From: Phytopseudomonas punonensis
GTDB taxonomy: Bacteria > Pseudomonadota > Gammaproteobacteria > Pseudomonadales > Pseudomonadaceae
DNA: 64,000 nt
NCBI RefSeq assembly: GCF_900142655.1
Contig: NZ_FRBQ01000003.1
Location: 374,060-438,059, forward strand
Direction: 5' to 3'
Shown: piece after piece, positions 17,884 to 26,267 of the stretch
How the letters are laid out: each line of letters begins with the position of its first letter
Numbering within the stretch: the stretch's first letter is position 1
Position numbers and translations under genes: made by a program
The notes under the pieces: generated by a model
The model's database searches: none
What the model saw: the letters and a program-made list of their open reading frames with translations, nothing else
Told to the model about the DNA's origin: nothing

Positions 17884-18321
17884 ATGGGCGAATTCAGAAT
17901 TTATCTCGACGATGAACTGCAATGTGCAACCACCTCGCCAGTGCTGGCGCAAGCGGCTTGGCACCGCGCTTCACGCGATGGCCGAGTGGCCGAGAAAGGT
18001 GGTTGGGTGCGTGCCTACGAAGGCGAAGTTACCGTGGCGGAAATGCACCCGGAGCCGCGTGTGGGCCACGCCTGGCCAGACGGACGTGACCATCAGGCCG
18101 ATCTGCGTGATGTCTGGGATAGCCTGCTGCGGGTGCTCGATCAACAGGGCTTGGATGATCAGATACTGGCCTCGGCTCTGAACAATTTCGGGCTCAAGAC
18201 CACAAGCGTGCAAGCCTCCGTGCAGGACGAGCTAGGCGGGCGTACCGTGCCATCGGCCGCTGAGTTGGTGGTGTTGCTCGATGCGGTGCATCAGGAACGC
18301 CGGCGCGCATCCGAGGTATGA
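17884..18321 (+). CDS. hypothetical protein, 145 aa
   Basis: The start at 17884 has GGGAG ten bases upstream; the in-frame ATG at 17869 lies inside that site. The N-terminal half (GEFRIYLDDELQCATTSP, then WVRAYEGEVTVAEMHPEP) looks like a small beta-rich domain, and the C-terminal half is helical and acidic. No membrane segment or known catalytic motif is visible. Codon use matches the host. Function unknown. Confidence 0.65.
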   Translation: MGEFRIYLDDELQCATTSPVLAQAAWHRASRDGRVAEKGGWVRAYEGEVTVAEMHPEPRVGHAWPDGRDHQADLRDVWDSLLRVLDQQGLDDQILASALNNFGLKTTSVQASVQDELGGRTVPSAAELVVLLDAVHQERRRASEV

Positions 18322-18323
18322 GG

Positions 18324-18590
18324 TCAGGTGCGGCGCATCTTGTTCACGCAGTGGAGCCTGAACAGTTCGGGCTTCTCACTGCGGATGCGGTTTTCTATCA
18401 GCTCAATGATGGCAAACACTTCGGTCGGGGTTAGTGATGTTTTGCACGGGATGTCACTGACCTCAATTGAAGTAGCTGAATCACTTTCCTTGAGTATTAC
18501 GCACATAGTAAATGGCGACTGCAAAGACACGTGTACAACAAAAGGCTGAAAATAGTTGTACAGCAATGCTGCTGCGTCCAGGAATCTCAT
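18324..18590 (-). CDS. small protein, divergent DUF1652-like
   Basis: 88 residues from ATG 18590; a GTG three codons upstream is an alternative. The stretch from FQPFVVHVSL to VSDIPCKTSL and the helix EVFAIIELIENRIR line up by eye with the DUF1652-type protein at 45362-45631 (FLPLNCRCTI, IADIPHHELS, ISQLVMRVRGQL) with the same spacing. DUF1652 proteins are small pseudomonad proteins of unknown function. This copy is much more divergent and the local sequence is AT-richer than its neighbours. The assignment rests on a by-eye alignment. Confidence 0.5.
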   Translation of the reverse strand: MRFLDAAALLYNYFQPFVVHVSLQSPFTMCVILKESDSATSIEVSDIPCKTSLTPTEVFAIIELIENRIRSEKPELFRLHCVNKMRRT

Positions 18591-18680
18591 TGCGGCCACA
18601 ATAATTGCTCTCGGTATTACTCCTTTAATACCGGCAATAGTGGCGGATCAACGGTCATTGTCAATTATAAACAGGGCTGG

Positions 18681-18905
18681 CTATTTGCTTTGTTCAGGCG
18701 AAGTAGGCGGCTTTGGCATACCGCGCGGGCCGGCAAAGCCCCAGATGATCAAACCAATGACTGGCACAAGAACGATCAGCAGTGCCCACATCAATCGGGT
18801 ATTGAAGCTCTTCTCGCTGCGCCAGAGATTCATGATTGTCACCAGGTCAACAAAGGCGATGACGACGAATGCGCCGAGCCAGAACAGCAGGATTGGGTCG
18901 CTCAT
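18681..18905 (-). CDS. PLDc_N-type small membrane protein
   Basis: 74 residues with two transmembrane helices (about 5-25 and 37-58). The pattern is that of the phospholipase D nuclease N-terminal domain (PLDc_N): a first helix, MNLWRSEKSFNTRLMWALLI, then VPVIGLIIWGFAGPRG. Stand-alone PLDc_N proteins are small membrane proteins of unknown role and no catalytic HKD motif is present. AGGAG precedes the ATG by eight bases. Confidence 0.8.
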   Translation of the reverse strand: MSDPILLFWLGAFVVIAFVDLVTIMNLWRSEKSFNTRLMWALLIVLVPVIGLIIWGFAGPRGMPKPPTSPEQSK

Positions 18906-19059
18906 GGTGGGGCTCCTGTCGTGGCAAGGCTCGAGATGCCGGGCCTTGCCGGTGGTGATGCAAACTGCCTGGCCGTATCGCCTATAAAGAGGACGGCAGA
19001 CAAGTCTGCTGTTATCGACGTGCTACGGCGCAAGGCGCTGTCCTATTACGAAGTGACCA

Positions 19060-19254
19060 TCACTCATTAAGTTCGCCTGAATAGATGGTCGGTGTTGCGG
19101 CATATATGCGCGATATGGATATAGGCGGTTGCATCACAACATGCGCGATGCCCGTGCCTATCTGCCACTTCATGCAAAGTGCAATGAAGTGTTCAAGCGT
19201 AAGCGGCTCGATCTCCAGCAAAATGGCGCGTGTTTTTTTAAATAAAGTTGGCAT
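19060..19254 (-). CDS. small protein of unknown function with strong ribosome site
   Basis: 64 residues (MPTLFKKTRAILLEIEPLTL at the start). The main support is an AAAAGGAG sequence nine bases upstream of the ATG at 19254, one of the best ribosome sites in the window. Composition is ordinary and no domain is recognised. A competing frame on the other strand (19085-19291) lacks such a site. Confidence 0.5.
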   Translation of the reverse strand: MPTLFKKTRAILLEIEPLTLEHFIALCMKWQIGTGIAHVVMQPPISISRIYAATPTIYSGELNE

Positions 19255-19321
19255 ATGTGATGCACTCCTTTTATGGACGCACGATAACTAAAAGCCTGCT
19301 TAGCCAATAAAGGATCTACCC

Positions 19322-19666
19322 ATGAATACTGCCGCTATCGATCATTTGAGCAGCGCATTGCCCAATCACACCGTTTCCATCACGCCACGCCCGGATGGCA
19401 TGTATCTACTGACCATCAGCCGAGAGGGCGAAGAGATCTTTCTCAAAGCCGTCGACAAGGCGTCCATCGATACCGCAGAGGGCGCACGGGCGCTGCAGCG
19501 TGAAATTCTTCGTGATCGCAAGCTGGTCAGCGGTCAGGTGAACTGGAAAGGTACTGGCGCCCAGTGGGTGACCCGCAAGCTGCCGACCTTTACCGGCGCT
19601 CCGGTGAACCCGACCGCCGCCAAGATGATGTGGTCGCGGCGCAACCTGGACGAGCTGCATCCGTGA
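19322..19666 (+). CDS. small conserved protein, paralogue of the 27780-28133 gene
   Basis: 114 residues, with AAAGGA upstream. It shares most of its length with the protein at 27780-28133: SSALPNHTVSITPRPDG against ASALPDHEITLTPRPDG, then DRKLVSGQVNWKGTGAQWV and RKLPTFTGAPVNPTAAK. The pattern suggests a small alpha/beta domain with a conserved C-terminal peptide, and membership of a Pseudomonas-restricted family (possibly DUF3509-like, not verified). Both paralogues are monocistronic with a strong terminator. Function unknown. Confidence 0.75.
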   Translation: MNTAAIDHLSSALPNHTVSITPRPDGMYLLTISREGEEIFLKAVDKASIDTAEGARALQREILRDRKLVSGQVNWKGTGAQWVTRKLPTFTGAPVNPTAAKMMWSRRNLDELHP

Positions 19667-19681
19667 GCCAGGCAGCCAATG

Positions 19682-19709
19682 AAAAAGCCCCGTCGATACG
19701 GGGCTTTTT
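19682..19709 (+). terminator. rho-independent terminator
   Basis: AAAAAGCCCCG and CGGGGCTTTTT form a stem around a short TCGATA loop, ending in five T. It lies 15 bp past the stop of the small conserved gene. Confidence 0.9.
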
Positions 19710-19788
19710 CATGCCAGAGCGAAACTGGTCTTAGGGGAGGGGCTAGCGGCAGCTGCGTCAGGTCGCGCGACACCTAGCCGGCAAAGAG

Positions 19789-21588
19789 TCAGGATTTACC
19801 TAGCAGGCGCGAGGCGTCGAAGCCCATGCGCATGTTGCCCCAGTGGCGTCCCTCGAAGAAGAACGGCACGTCGATCTCGGTCATGATCTCGCCGGTATCG
19901 CGCAGGTAGGTCTGCAGCAGGAAGCGTTGGGTGTTGCTGGCAGCGCGCAGGCCAACTGGATCGGAGAACATGCGCTTGTTGCGGCATACCGGCAGGTCGA
20001 CGGCGCGGTTGCCGGTAGGTGCCTTCGACACCCAGCTGTTGTTCACCGGGCAATAGCCCTTGTTGTCGACGATAAAGGTGACGATACCGCCGGGCGTGCC
20101 CTTGGTCAGTTTGTCGATCTCTTCCTGGCAGATCTGCGCGAAACGCTCGGTATAACCGGTCAGGTACTGCTTCGGGTCGGTGTTGGCGATCAGCTTGTAG
20201 TTCTGGTCGAACAGGTTCACGCCTTCGCGTTGCAGCGTCGCAAGGCGGGTTTGCAGCGCGTCGCGGCACTGGGTCGCGCGGGTGATGGCAGCGTCCAGTT
20301 CACCGTGACCGAGCACGAAGCGACCCAGCAACTCCTGCACTCGCTCAGCGACGCCAGACAGATCACGCGTGGCGGTTGCCGAACTCTGCATGCGCTGGTC
20401 GATGGCCTGGCTGTCGGCGTGGATCTGGGTTACGCGGTCATTGATGCCGGTGTTGGCATCGGCGACCTGCTGGATATGCTCGGCGATCTCGGCCAGCTTG
20501 CTGGTGGTCGACTCGAAGTCGCCGATCATCGCCTCGAAGTGGCCAGTGGCACGCTCGACCACTACCTGGGTTTCCCGGGCGCTCTGGCTGATGCGCGCGG
20601 TCTGCTCGTGGGTAGTGCTGACTTCCTTGAGCATGGCGTCGATGTTCTGCGAGATATCACCGGTGGCGCGGCTGACGTTCTGCGCCAGGGTGCGCACTTC
20701 ATCGGCGACCACGGCGAAACCACGACCGCTTTCCCCGGCACGCGCCGCTTCGATGGCCGCGTTGAGGGCCAGCAGGTTGGTCTGCGAGGAAATCTGCTGG
20801 ATCAGCCCGACCACCGATTTGATGTTCGAGGAACGCTCGTTGAGCGCCGAGACCAGGGTGCTGAATTCGTTGAGGCTGGTGGAAATGGAGCTGATGTTGC
20901 CGGTGACTTCCAAGAGTTCTGCGTAGGAGTCCTGCGCCATACCGAGGTTGTGCGCGGTGGTCGCGGAGATCGCCTGGGTCTGCTGCGACACCTCATCGAT
21001 GCGGCCGACGGCGATGTTGCTCTCGCTCATCACTTCATTGGCGAAGCGCGCCTGGTGGGTAGCGCTGTCGCTGGAGTCGCTGATGTTCTTCAGCGAGCGG
21101 GCAGATTCGACGGCGATCTGCACGGTCAATGCCTGCACATTGCTGATGATTTCGCGCTGCTTGGCCAGAAAGCGGTTACAGGTGCTGGCCAGGGTACGGA
21201 TTTCGTCATGGGTCAGCAGCGGCAGATCGCGGGACAGGTCACCTTCACCGCTGGCGATTTCTTCCAGGGCGCGGGTCATGTTGTCGACCGGGCGCACGAT
21301 CAGGTGGCGGAAGTACCAGACCATGAAGCTGACCATGCACAGCGTGAAGAGGGCGCTGAGCGTCAGGGCGGTGCCAAGGGTATCGAGCTTGCCTTCGACC
21401 TGCTTGAGCAGGGCCGGGTCGAGTTGTGCGCCGTGCAGCAATTGTACGATGTCGGCACGCAGGCTGAGGGCCACCCAGACCAGCAAACCGCTGACGATAA
21501 CAAGCAGAAACAGGCTGGACAGCTTCTTGGTCAAGGTATCGAAAAAGTGCATCTCGATGGAATCGTACAGCGACTTTAACGACTGCAT
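19789..21588 (-). CDS. chemoreceptor with tiny periplasmic loop and C-terminal sensor-like domain
   Basis: 599 residues from ATG 21588 with AGGAG six bases upstream. Transmembrane helices at about 22-43 and 72-92 enclose a loop of under 30 residues, too small for a ligand domain. HAMP (about 93-147) and the MCP signalling domain follow ([20 protein letters not shown]). Beyond the signalling domain lies a C-terminal region of about 170 residues containing [33 protein letters not shown] and a final [19 protein letters not shown], which resembles a Cache/PAS-type fold ending. The sensing site is thus probably cytoplasmic and C-terminal. Three Cys residues in this part could bind metal or redox ligands; that is conjecture. 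Confidence 0.85.
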   Translation of the reverse strand: MQSLKSLYDSIEMHFFDTLTKKLSSLFLLVIVSGLLVWVALSLRADIVQLLHGAQLDPALLKQVEGKLDTLGTALTLSALFTLCMVSFMVWYFRHLIVRPVDNMTRALEEIASGEGDLSRDLPLLTHDEIRTLASTCNRFLAKQREIISNVQALTVQIAVESARSLKNISDSSDSATHQARFANEVMSESNIAVGRIDEVSQQTQAISATTAHNLGMAQDSYAELLEVTGNISSISTSLNEFSTLVSALNERSSNIKSVVGLIQQISSQTNLLALNAAIEAARAGESGRGFAVVADEVRTLAQNVSRATGDISQNIDAMLKEVSTTHEQTARISQSARETQVVVERATGHFEAMIGDFESTTSKLAEIAEHIQQVADANTGINDRVTQIHADSQAIDQRMQSSATATRDLSGVAERVQELLGRFVLGHGELDAAITRATQCRDALQTRLATLQREGVNLFDQNYKLIANTDPKQYLTGYTERFAQICQEEIDKLTKGTPGGIVTFIVDNKGYCPVNNSWVSKAPTGNRAVDLPVCRNKRMFSDPVGLRAASNTQRFLLQTYLRDTGEIMTEIDVPFFFEGRHWGNMRMGFDASRLLGKS

Positions 21589-21797
21589 GCGCAGCTCCTG
21601 ACAGAGAAATAATCCTTGGATTTCCATTACTTCGACCAGAAGCGCAGAACCTTTAACAAAGGACGCTCTGTTCGCCGACGTTCCACGCGATTTAACGGAT
21701 GTTCCACCGCGAGGGCGCGGAGTGTAGTGCCTCGGCTATTACCGTTAAAGAGTGGTTACACAAAAAAATGGCGTCAATTACTTCTTCTACAACACAG

Positions 21798-21818
21798 CTA
21801 CCGGCACGGGGCCGGTAG
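21798..21818 (-). terminator. candidate terminator of the enolase-superfamily gene
   Basis: CTACCGGC and GCCGGTAG form a perfect eight-base stem with a five-base loop, 20 bp past the stop of the minus-strand dehydratase gene. The T tract is poor. Confidence 0.5.
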
Positions 21819-21838
21819 TGGGTCATCCAGATTGAAGC

Positions 21839-22999
21839 TTAGCCGCGCTGGCCAAACTCCGCCTGTTGCGCGGTCCAGCCGGTCACTCTTTCGCTAAGCG
21901 AGAGACCCAGGCCTGGGCGATTGGGCACAAGCATGCGGCCATCACACGTTTCCAGGCGCTCGTTGAACAGTGGCTCAAGCCATTCGAAATGCTCGACCCA
22001 CGGCTCGGTTGGGTAGGTGGCAGCGAGGTGCACATGCAGCTCCATGGCGAAGTGCGGCGCGAGCATCAACCCGGCGTGTTCAGCCATCGCGGCGATTTTC
22101 AGGAATGGGGTGATGCCGCCTACGCGAGGTGCATCCGGCATCAGATAGTCGGCGCCGCGGGTTTTGATGAACTCGGCGTGCTCGGCCACGCTGGTGAGCA
22201 TTTCGCCGGTGGCAATCGGCGTGTCGAATGCGGCAGCCAGGGCGGCGTGGCCTTCGGCGTCGTAGCAATCGAGTGGCTCCTCGATCCACACCAAGTTGAA
22301 TTCCTCAAACTTGCGGCACATGCGCTGGGCGGTGGGGCGATCCCATTGCTGATTGGCGTCGACCATCAACGGGAAGTCGTCGCCCAGATGCTGGCGAATG
22401 GTGCTGACGCGGTGCAGGTCGAGAGCCGAGTCGGGCTGGCCGACCTTCAGCTTGATGCCGCCGATGCCTTTCTCGCGGGACAGATCGGTATTGACCTTCA
22501 GCTGATCCAGCGGCGTGTGCAGGAAGCCTCCCGAGGTGTTGTAGCAGCGCACCGAGTCGCGCTGGGCGCCCAGCAGGCGGGCCAGGGACAGGTTCGCGCG
22601 CTTGGCTTTCATGTCCCACAGGGCCACGTCGAAGGCGCCGATGGCCTGGGTCGACAGGCCGCTTCGGCCCACCGAGGCGCCGGCCCAGCACAGCTTGGTC
22701 CACAGCTTCTGGATGTCGCTGGGATTTTCGCCGACCAGCGCCGGGGCGATTTCCTGAGCATGGGCGAACTGGCCGGGGCCACCGGCGCGTTTCGAGTAGC
22801 TGAAGCCCAGGCCGCGGTGGCCGTCCTTGCTTTCGATCTCCACGAACAGCATGGCGATCTCGGTCATCGGCTTCTGCCGGCCGGTGAGCACCTTGGCATC
22901 GCTGATCGGATTGGCCAGAGGCAGAAAGACCGACGCAACGCGAATCCAGGCGATCTGATCCTGGTCTGCGCAGCCATGGGGGAGGGTGTGTTCATTCAC
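21839..22999 (-). CDS. mandelate racemase/enolase-superfamily sugar-acid dehydratase (talarate/galactarate type)
   Basis: 386 residues from a GTG start with GAGG about eight bases upstream. The enolase-superfamily barrel is clear: KLKVG with Lys183 and Lys185, metal ligands Asp214 (MVDANQQW), Glu240 (WIEEPL) and Glu266 (ATGEM), and His316 in LAPHFAMELHVHLA. The overall sequence is of the L-talarate/galactarate dehydratase type, which dehydrates aldaric acids to keto-deoxy acids. The exact substrate is not determined. The LacI-type regulator upstream on the same strand probably controls it. Confidence 0.82.
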   Translation of the reverse strand: MNEHTLPHGCADQDQIAWIRVASVFLPLANPISDAKVLTGRQKPMTEIAMLFVEIESKDGHRGLGFSYSKRAGGPGQFAHAQEIAPALVGENPSDIQKLWTKLCWAGASVGRSGLSTQAIGAFDVALWDMKAKRANLSLARLLGAQRDSVRCYNTSGGFLHTPLDQLKVNTDLSREKGIGGIKLKVGQPDSALDLHRVSTIRQHLGDDFPLMVDANQQWDRPTAQRMCRKFEEFNLVWIEEPLDCYDAEGHAALAAAFDTPIATGEMLTSVAEHAEFIKTRGADYLMPDAPRVGGITPFLKIAAMAEHAGLMLAPHFAMELHVHLAATYPTEPWVEHFEWLEPLFNERLETCDGRMLVPNRPGLGLSLSERVTGWTAQQAEFGQRG

Positions 23000-23169
23000 G
23001 CGGATTACCTCGCTTGACGTTCTTGTTGGGGTCGCCAGAAGATCTAAATCACTGGCGTGAGTCCGGACGTTAAGCTGATTAGGTAATCATTCAAGGGATC
23101 GGGTGGAGCTACAGGGCGACTTCCAGGCGAAAGCAGCCATCCCTGCTTTACCTGTGGTGGATCAGCTAG

Positions 23170-23258
23170 GTAGGGTGGATGACGCTCTTTTCATCCACCA
23201 TTGCGATGCCGAGCGGTGGACGGGTCGGGCCGCGTAGGTGAAGCGTCGTCCACCCTAC
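23170..23258. repeat. 89-bp inverted-repeat element (MITE/REP-like)
   Basis: Left end GTAGGGTGGATGACGCT (23170-23186) and right end AGCGTCGTCCACCCTAC (23242-23258) are inverted repeats with one mismatch in 17. An inner TCATCCACC (23191-23199) and GGTGGACG give the element more secondary structure. It occupies the 324-bp gap between the dehydratase gene and its LacI-type regulator and codes for nothing. Similar GTAGGGTGGAT repeats recur in pseudomonad intergenic regions as far as I recall. Confidence 0.7.
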
Positions 23259-23323
23259 AAAAGGCAGCTAACGCCACTCACCAGCCAAGCAGTTAAGTCG
23301 GGGCTGGAAATATGGGGCGGCCC

Positions 23324-24364
23324 TCACGCACTCTGCCGCTCGACGATGCTGAAGCCGGTATCGATGTGCACCTTCACCGGTTCCTCGTGTGGATGGTCGA
23401 GGCGCTGCAGCAAGGCGCGGGCGGCCTGCAGGCCGATCTCGGCGCCGTTGATGCGGACTGTAGATAGCGATGGATGCAAGTGCGCGGCGATATTCAGGTC
23501 GCCAAAGCCCATCACCGCCAGATCGTCTGGCACGCGAATCCCTCGTTCGGCTGCTTCCACCAATACGCCATGTGCCAAGGTATCGGAGCTGCACACCAGC
23601 ACTTCGGGATGCCCACCGGCGGCGAGCACGCGATGTAGTCCTTCGCGGCCAAGGTTGACCGTTGCTGGTGGCGGCAACACCACGCGAGGCACCTCGGCAA
23701 TGCCCTGGCTCGCCAGTTCGCCGATCAGGCTCTCGCAGCGGCGGTGGCCACGCGGGTCATCCAGGGTCACCACGGCGAAGCGGCGGTAGCCCTTACCGGT
23801 CAGGTAGCGCGCGGTGGCCACGCCGACCGCCTCATGGGAAAAGCCCACCAGCATGTCCAGCGGCCGCGGCGCCAGGTCCCAGGATTCGACAATAGGGATG
23901 CCCGAGCGTGACAAACGCGTGCGGCTGGCTTTGGTGTGCAGGGTGCCAGTCAGCACGATGCCGTCCGGGCGGCGGCGCAGAATGGTATCGAGTAACTGTT
24001 CTTCGCGTTCGGCGCTGTAGTTGGTCAGGCCGATCAGGGTTTCGTGGCCGGCTTCGGTGAGTGTGTCGATCAGCGTCTGCACCGTTTCCGCGAAAATCGA
24101 ATTGGCCACGGTCGGCACCAGGAGGGAAATCAGCCGGCTGCGCTGCGCGTCGGCGTTGGCCAGCATGGCCGGCACGTAGCCGGTCAGCTGCACGGCACGG
24201 AAGACCTTTTCGCGCAATTCGGCGCGCACGATCTCCGGTTGGTTGAGGGTGCGCGACACGGTGATCGGCGAAACCCCCGCGACCTTGGCTACATCCGCGA
24301 GGGTCGGTGCCTTGCCTGAAAACGCATATGGCCGAGTGCGAGGTGTTTGCTGGTCATCATTCAT
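23324..24364 (-). CDS. LacI-family transcriptional regulator (GntR-like)
   Basis: 346 residues from ATG 24364 with GGAG six bases upstream; a much longer in-frame extension to 24616 is not credible. The N-terminal HTH reads TLADVAKVAGVSPITVSRTL (about 21-40), the LacI signature. A periplasmic-binding-protein-like effector domain follows with LISLLVPTVANSIFAE and VMGFGDLNIAAHLHPSLSTV. The gene precedes the sugar-acid dehydratase on the same strand and is divergent from pnuC. It most likely represses the dehydratase; the inducer would be a sugar acid or its catabolite (inference). Confidence 0.9.
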   Translation of the reverse strand: MNDDQQTPRTRPYAFSGKAPTLADVAKVAGVSPITVSRTLNQPEIVRAELREKVFRAVQLTGYVPAMLANADAQRSRLISLLVPTVANSIFAETVQTLIDTLTEAGHETLIGLTNYSAEREEQLLDTILRRRPDGIVLTGTLHTKASRTRLSRSGIPIVESWDLAPRPLDMLVGFSHEAVGVATARYLTGKGYRRFAVVTLDDPRGHRRCESLIGELASQGIAEVPRVVLPPPATVNLGREGLHRVLAAGGHPEVLVCSSDTLAHGVLVEAAERGIRVPDDLAVMGFGDLNIAAHLHPSLSTVRINGAEIGLQAARALLQRLDHPHEEPVKVHIDTGFSIVERQSA

Positions 24365-24538
24365 GTGCGCTCCAGCGCCAGGTTTGCCAGGCGCAATACT
24401 AGCAAGCCAGGCCGCGGGCGCATTCGAACATACGGGGCATTGCGCTATGCTGCGCGCCGGCATCGGCCACCCGCATGCCGCCCACTTTTTCCTGACCCGA
24501 TTGACAGGCCACATGGCTGCCCTGACAAGGATCCGTTG

Positions 24539-25132
24539 ATGCCTACTACTTTGGAAATGGTCGCCAATTTCGCCAACCTGATAGCTGTGCTGTTGGCGGC
24601 GCGCAACAGTGTGCATACCTGGTCGGTGGGCATCGTCGGGTGTCTGCTGTTCGGCTGGTTGTTCTTCACTGTGCAGCTATATGCGGATGTCACGCTGCAG
24701 AGCTTTTTCATTGTCACCAGCGCTATGGGTTGGTGGGCGTGGCAGCGCGGTAATGCTGGCGCTGCGTTGCCGATCAGCCGGACGCCGTTACCGACGCTGT
24801 TTGCGTATCTGGGCCTGGCGATTGTCGTGGCCGCCGGCTACGGCCTGCTGCTGCATCACTTCACCGATGCCTACGCGCCATTGATGGATTCTCTGGTGCT
24901 GACCTTCAGCGTGCTGGCGCAGTTCTTGTTGATGCGTCGGCGCCTGGAGACCTGGTACGGCTGGCTGCTCGTCAACACCCTGGCGGTGCCGTTGTTCGCC
25001 TCCCGCGAGCTGTACCTGACTGCCGGGCTGTATTGCCTGTTCTGGTGCAATGCCTGGTATGGCCTGTATCGCTGGCGCCGTGAGGCTCAGGCTCAAGTCG
25101 CCTGTGAGCAGCCGGCGCAGCAGGCGGTTTGA
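24539..25132 (+). CDS. pnuC: PnuC-type nicotinamide riboside transporter
   Basis: 197 residues, seven or so transmembrane helices with the PnuC features: Trp/Tyr-rich helices (SAMGWWAWQRGN near 60-75, then RLETWYGWLLVNTLAVPLF and GLYCLFWCNAWYGLYRW near the end). PnuC proteins take up nicotinamide riboside by facilitated diffusion. The start at 24539 has AAGG eight bases upstream. The stop is separated from the nadR-like ATG by a single base, so the two are co-translated: uptake followed by phosphorylation and adenylylation. Confidence 0.92.
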   Translation: MPTTLEMVANFANLIAVLLAARNSVHTWSVGIVGCLLFGWLFFTVQLYADVTLQSFFIVTSAMGWWAWQRGNAGAALPISRTPLPTLFAYLGLAIVVAAGYGLLLHHFTDAYAPLMDSLVLTFSVLAQFLLMRRRLETWYGWLLVNTLAVPLFASRELYLTAGLYCLFWCNAWYGLYRWRREAQAQVACEQPAQQAV

Positions 25133-25133
25133 A

Positions 25134-26177
25134 ATGAGCAAAACCTTTCGACGCGGCCTGGTGGTCGGCAAGTTCTCGCCGTTGCACCTTGGCCATGAAC
25201 GGTTGATCGACGAAGCGCTCGCGCACTGCGAGCAGCTGTATCTGCTCTGCTATTCGCTGCCGGAATTGCCGGGCTGTGATGCGCAGCGGCGCGCCCGTTG
25301 GTTGCAGGCTCGTTTCCCCGACGTGCCGGCGCTGGTGATCACTCAATCAAGCATCGAGACCTGCCGCGGCGAGGGCCGGGTGCTGCCCGATCTGCCGCAC
25401 AACGATGCTCCCGAGGTTGAGCAGCGCCAGTTCGTCGCCGAGCTGTGTCAGTCGGTGCTCGGCACGACGGTGGATGCGGTGTTCACCAGCGAAAGCTATG
25501 GCGATGGCTTCGCCGCGCACCTGGCCGCGTGCTTCGGTCACCCGGTGCAGCATGTCTGTGTCGATCAGGCACGCACTGCCGTGCCTATCTCGGGCAACCG
25601 CTTGCGTGAGGATCCCCACGGCCTCAAGGCGTTTCTCGCGCCGCCGGTGTATGCCGATTTCGTCGAGCGCATCGTGCTGCTGGGCGGCGAGTCCACCGGC
25701 AAGAGTAGCCTGGCCGAAGCTCTGGCGGGGGCGCTGGGCAGCGTGCATGTCGCCGAGTACGGGCGCGAGTGCTGGGAGGCTCGGAGCGGCGCGCTCGAAT
25801 ACGACGACCTGCTGCATATCGGTCGCACTCAGGTCGCCCGCGAGAACGCCGCTGCCGAACGCGCCAATCGCTATCTGGTCTGCGATACCTCGCCGCTGAC
25901 CACGCTTTTCTACAGCGACGCGATGTTCGGGTGTGCCGAGCCCGAGCTGCAGCGCCTGGCCGAGCGGCCTTACCAACATATCTTTCTATGTGCGGACGAT
26001 TTTCCCTTCGTGCAGGACGGCACCCGCCAGGACGAAACCTTTCGTCGCCGTCAGCAGGCCTGGTATCGCGACGAGTTACAGGCCCGTGGCTGGGCCTATC
26101 ACGAGCTGCGTGGCTCACTCGCCGAGCGCGTCGCCAGGGCTCTCGAAATCCTGCAAAGGCCCTGCCCACAAGCGTAA
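25134..26177 (+). CDS. nadR: NadR-like bifunctional NMN adenylyltransferase/nicotinamide riboside kinase
   Basis: 347 residues. The N-terminal nucleotidyltransferase domain has the GKFSPLHLGH motif (12-21) and ISGNRLR (152-158). The C-terminal kinase domain has a P-loop GGESTGKS (184-191) and the DTSPLTT segment. Unlike E. coli NadR there is no N-terminal helix-turn-helix, so this form is enzymatic only, as in Haemophilus NadR. It converts imported nicotinamide riboside to NMN and then NAD. Operon with pnuC (1-bp gap). Confidence 0.92.
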   Translation: MSKTFRRGLVVGKFSPLHLGHERLIDEALAHCEQLYLLCYSLPELPGCDAQRRARWLQARFPDVPALVITQSSIETCRGEGRVLPDLPHNDAPEVEQRQFVAELCQSVLGTTVDAVFTSESYGDGFAAHLAACFGHPVQHVCVDQARTAVPISGNRLREDPHGLKAFLAPPVYADFVERIVLLGGESTGKSSLAEALAGALGSVHVAEYGRECWEARSGALEYDDLLHIGRTQVARENAAAERANRYLVCDTSPLTTLFYSDAMFGCAEPELQRLAERPYQHIFLCADDFPFVQDGTRQDETFRRRQQAWYRDELQARGWAYHELRGSLAERVARALEILQRPCPQA

Positions 26178-26267
26178 GCGGCCACTCATCCCGGCGGCTG
26201 AACCAAAGGACTCGGCATTTCCTCGGACTCTAGGACAGGCACTCAAACCCTCGTTCTGGAGAGCAGC

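Noticed and set aside
18531..19070. 180-codon + frame across three small minus-strand genes
   Set aside because: Low-likelihood composition; the minus-strand PLDc_N-type gene within it has a ribosome site and membrane-helix pattern.
19843..21579. Very long open frame on the + strand opposite the chemoreceptor gene
   Set aside because: It is a GC-rich antisense shadow; the minus-strand frame has unmistakable HAMP and MCP motifs and a proper ribosome site.
21866..23017. Open + frame opposite the enolase-superfamily gene
   Set aside because: Low-complexity Gly/Ala/His-rich translation typical of antisense shadows; the minus strand encodes all catalytic residues of the enolase family.
23324..24616. 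Extended start of the LacI-type gene 84 codons upstream
   Set aside because: The extension overlaps the pnuC start region, lacks a ribosome site, and LacI proteins begin close to the HTH.
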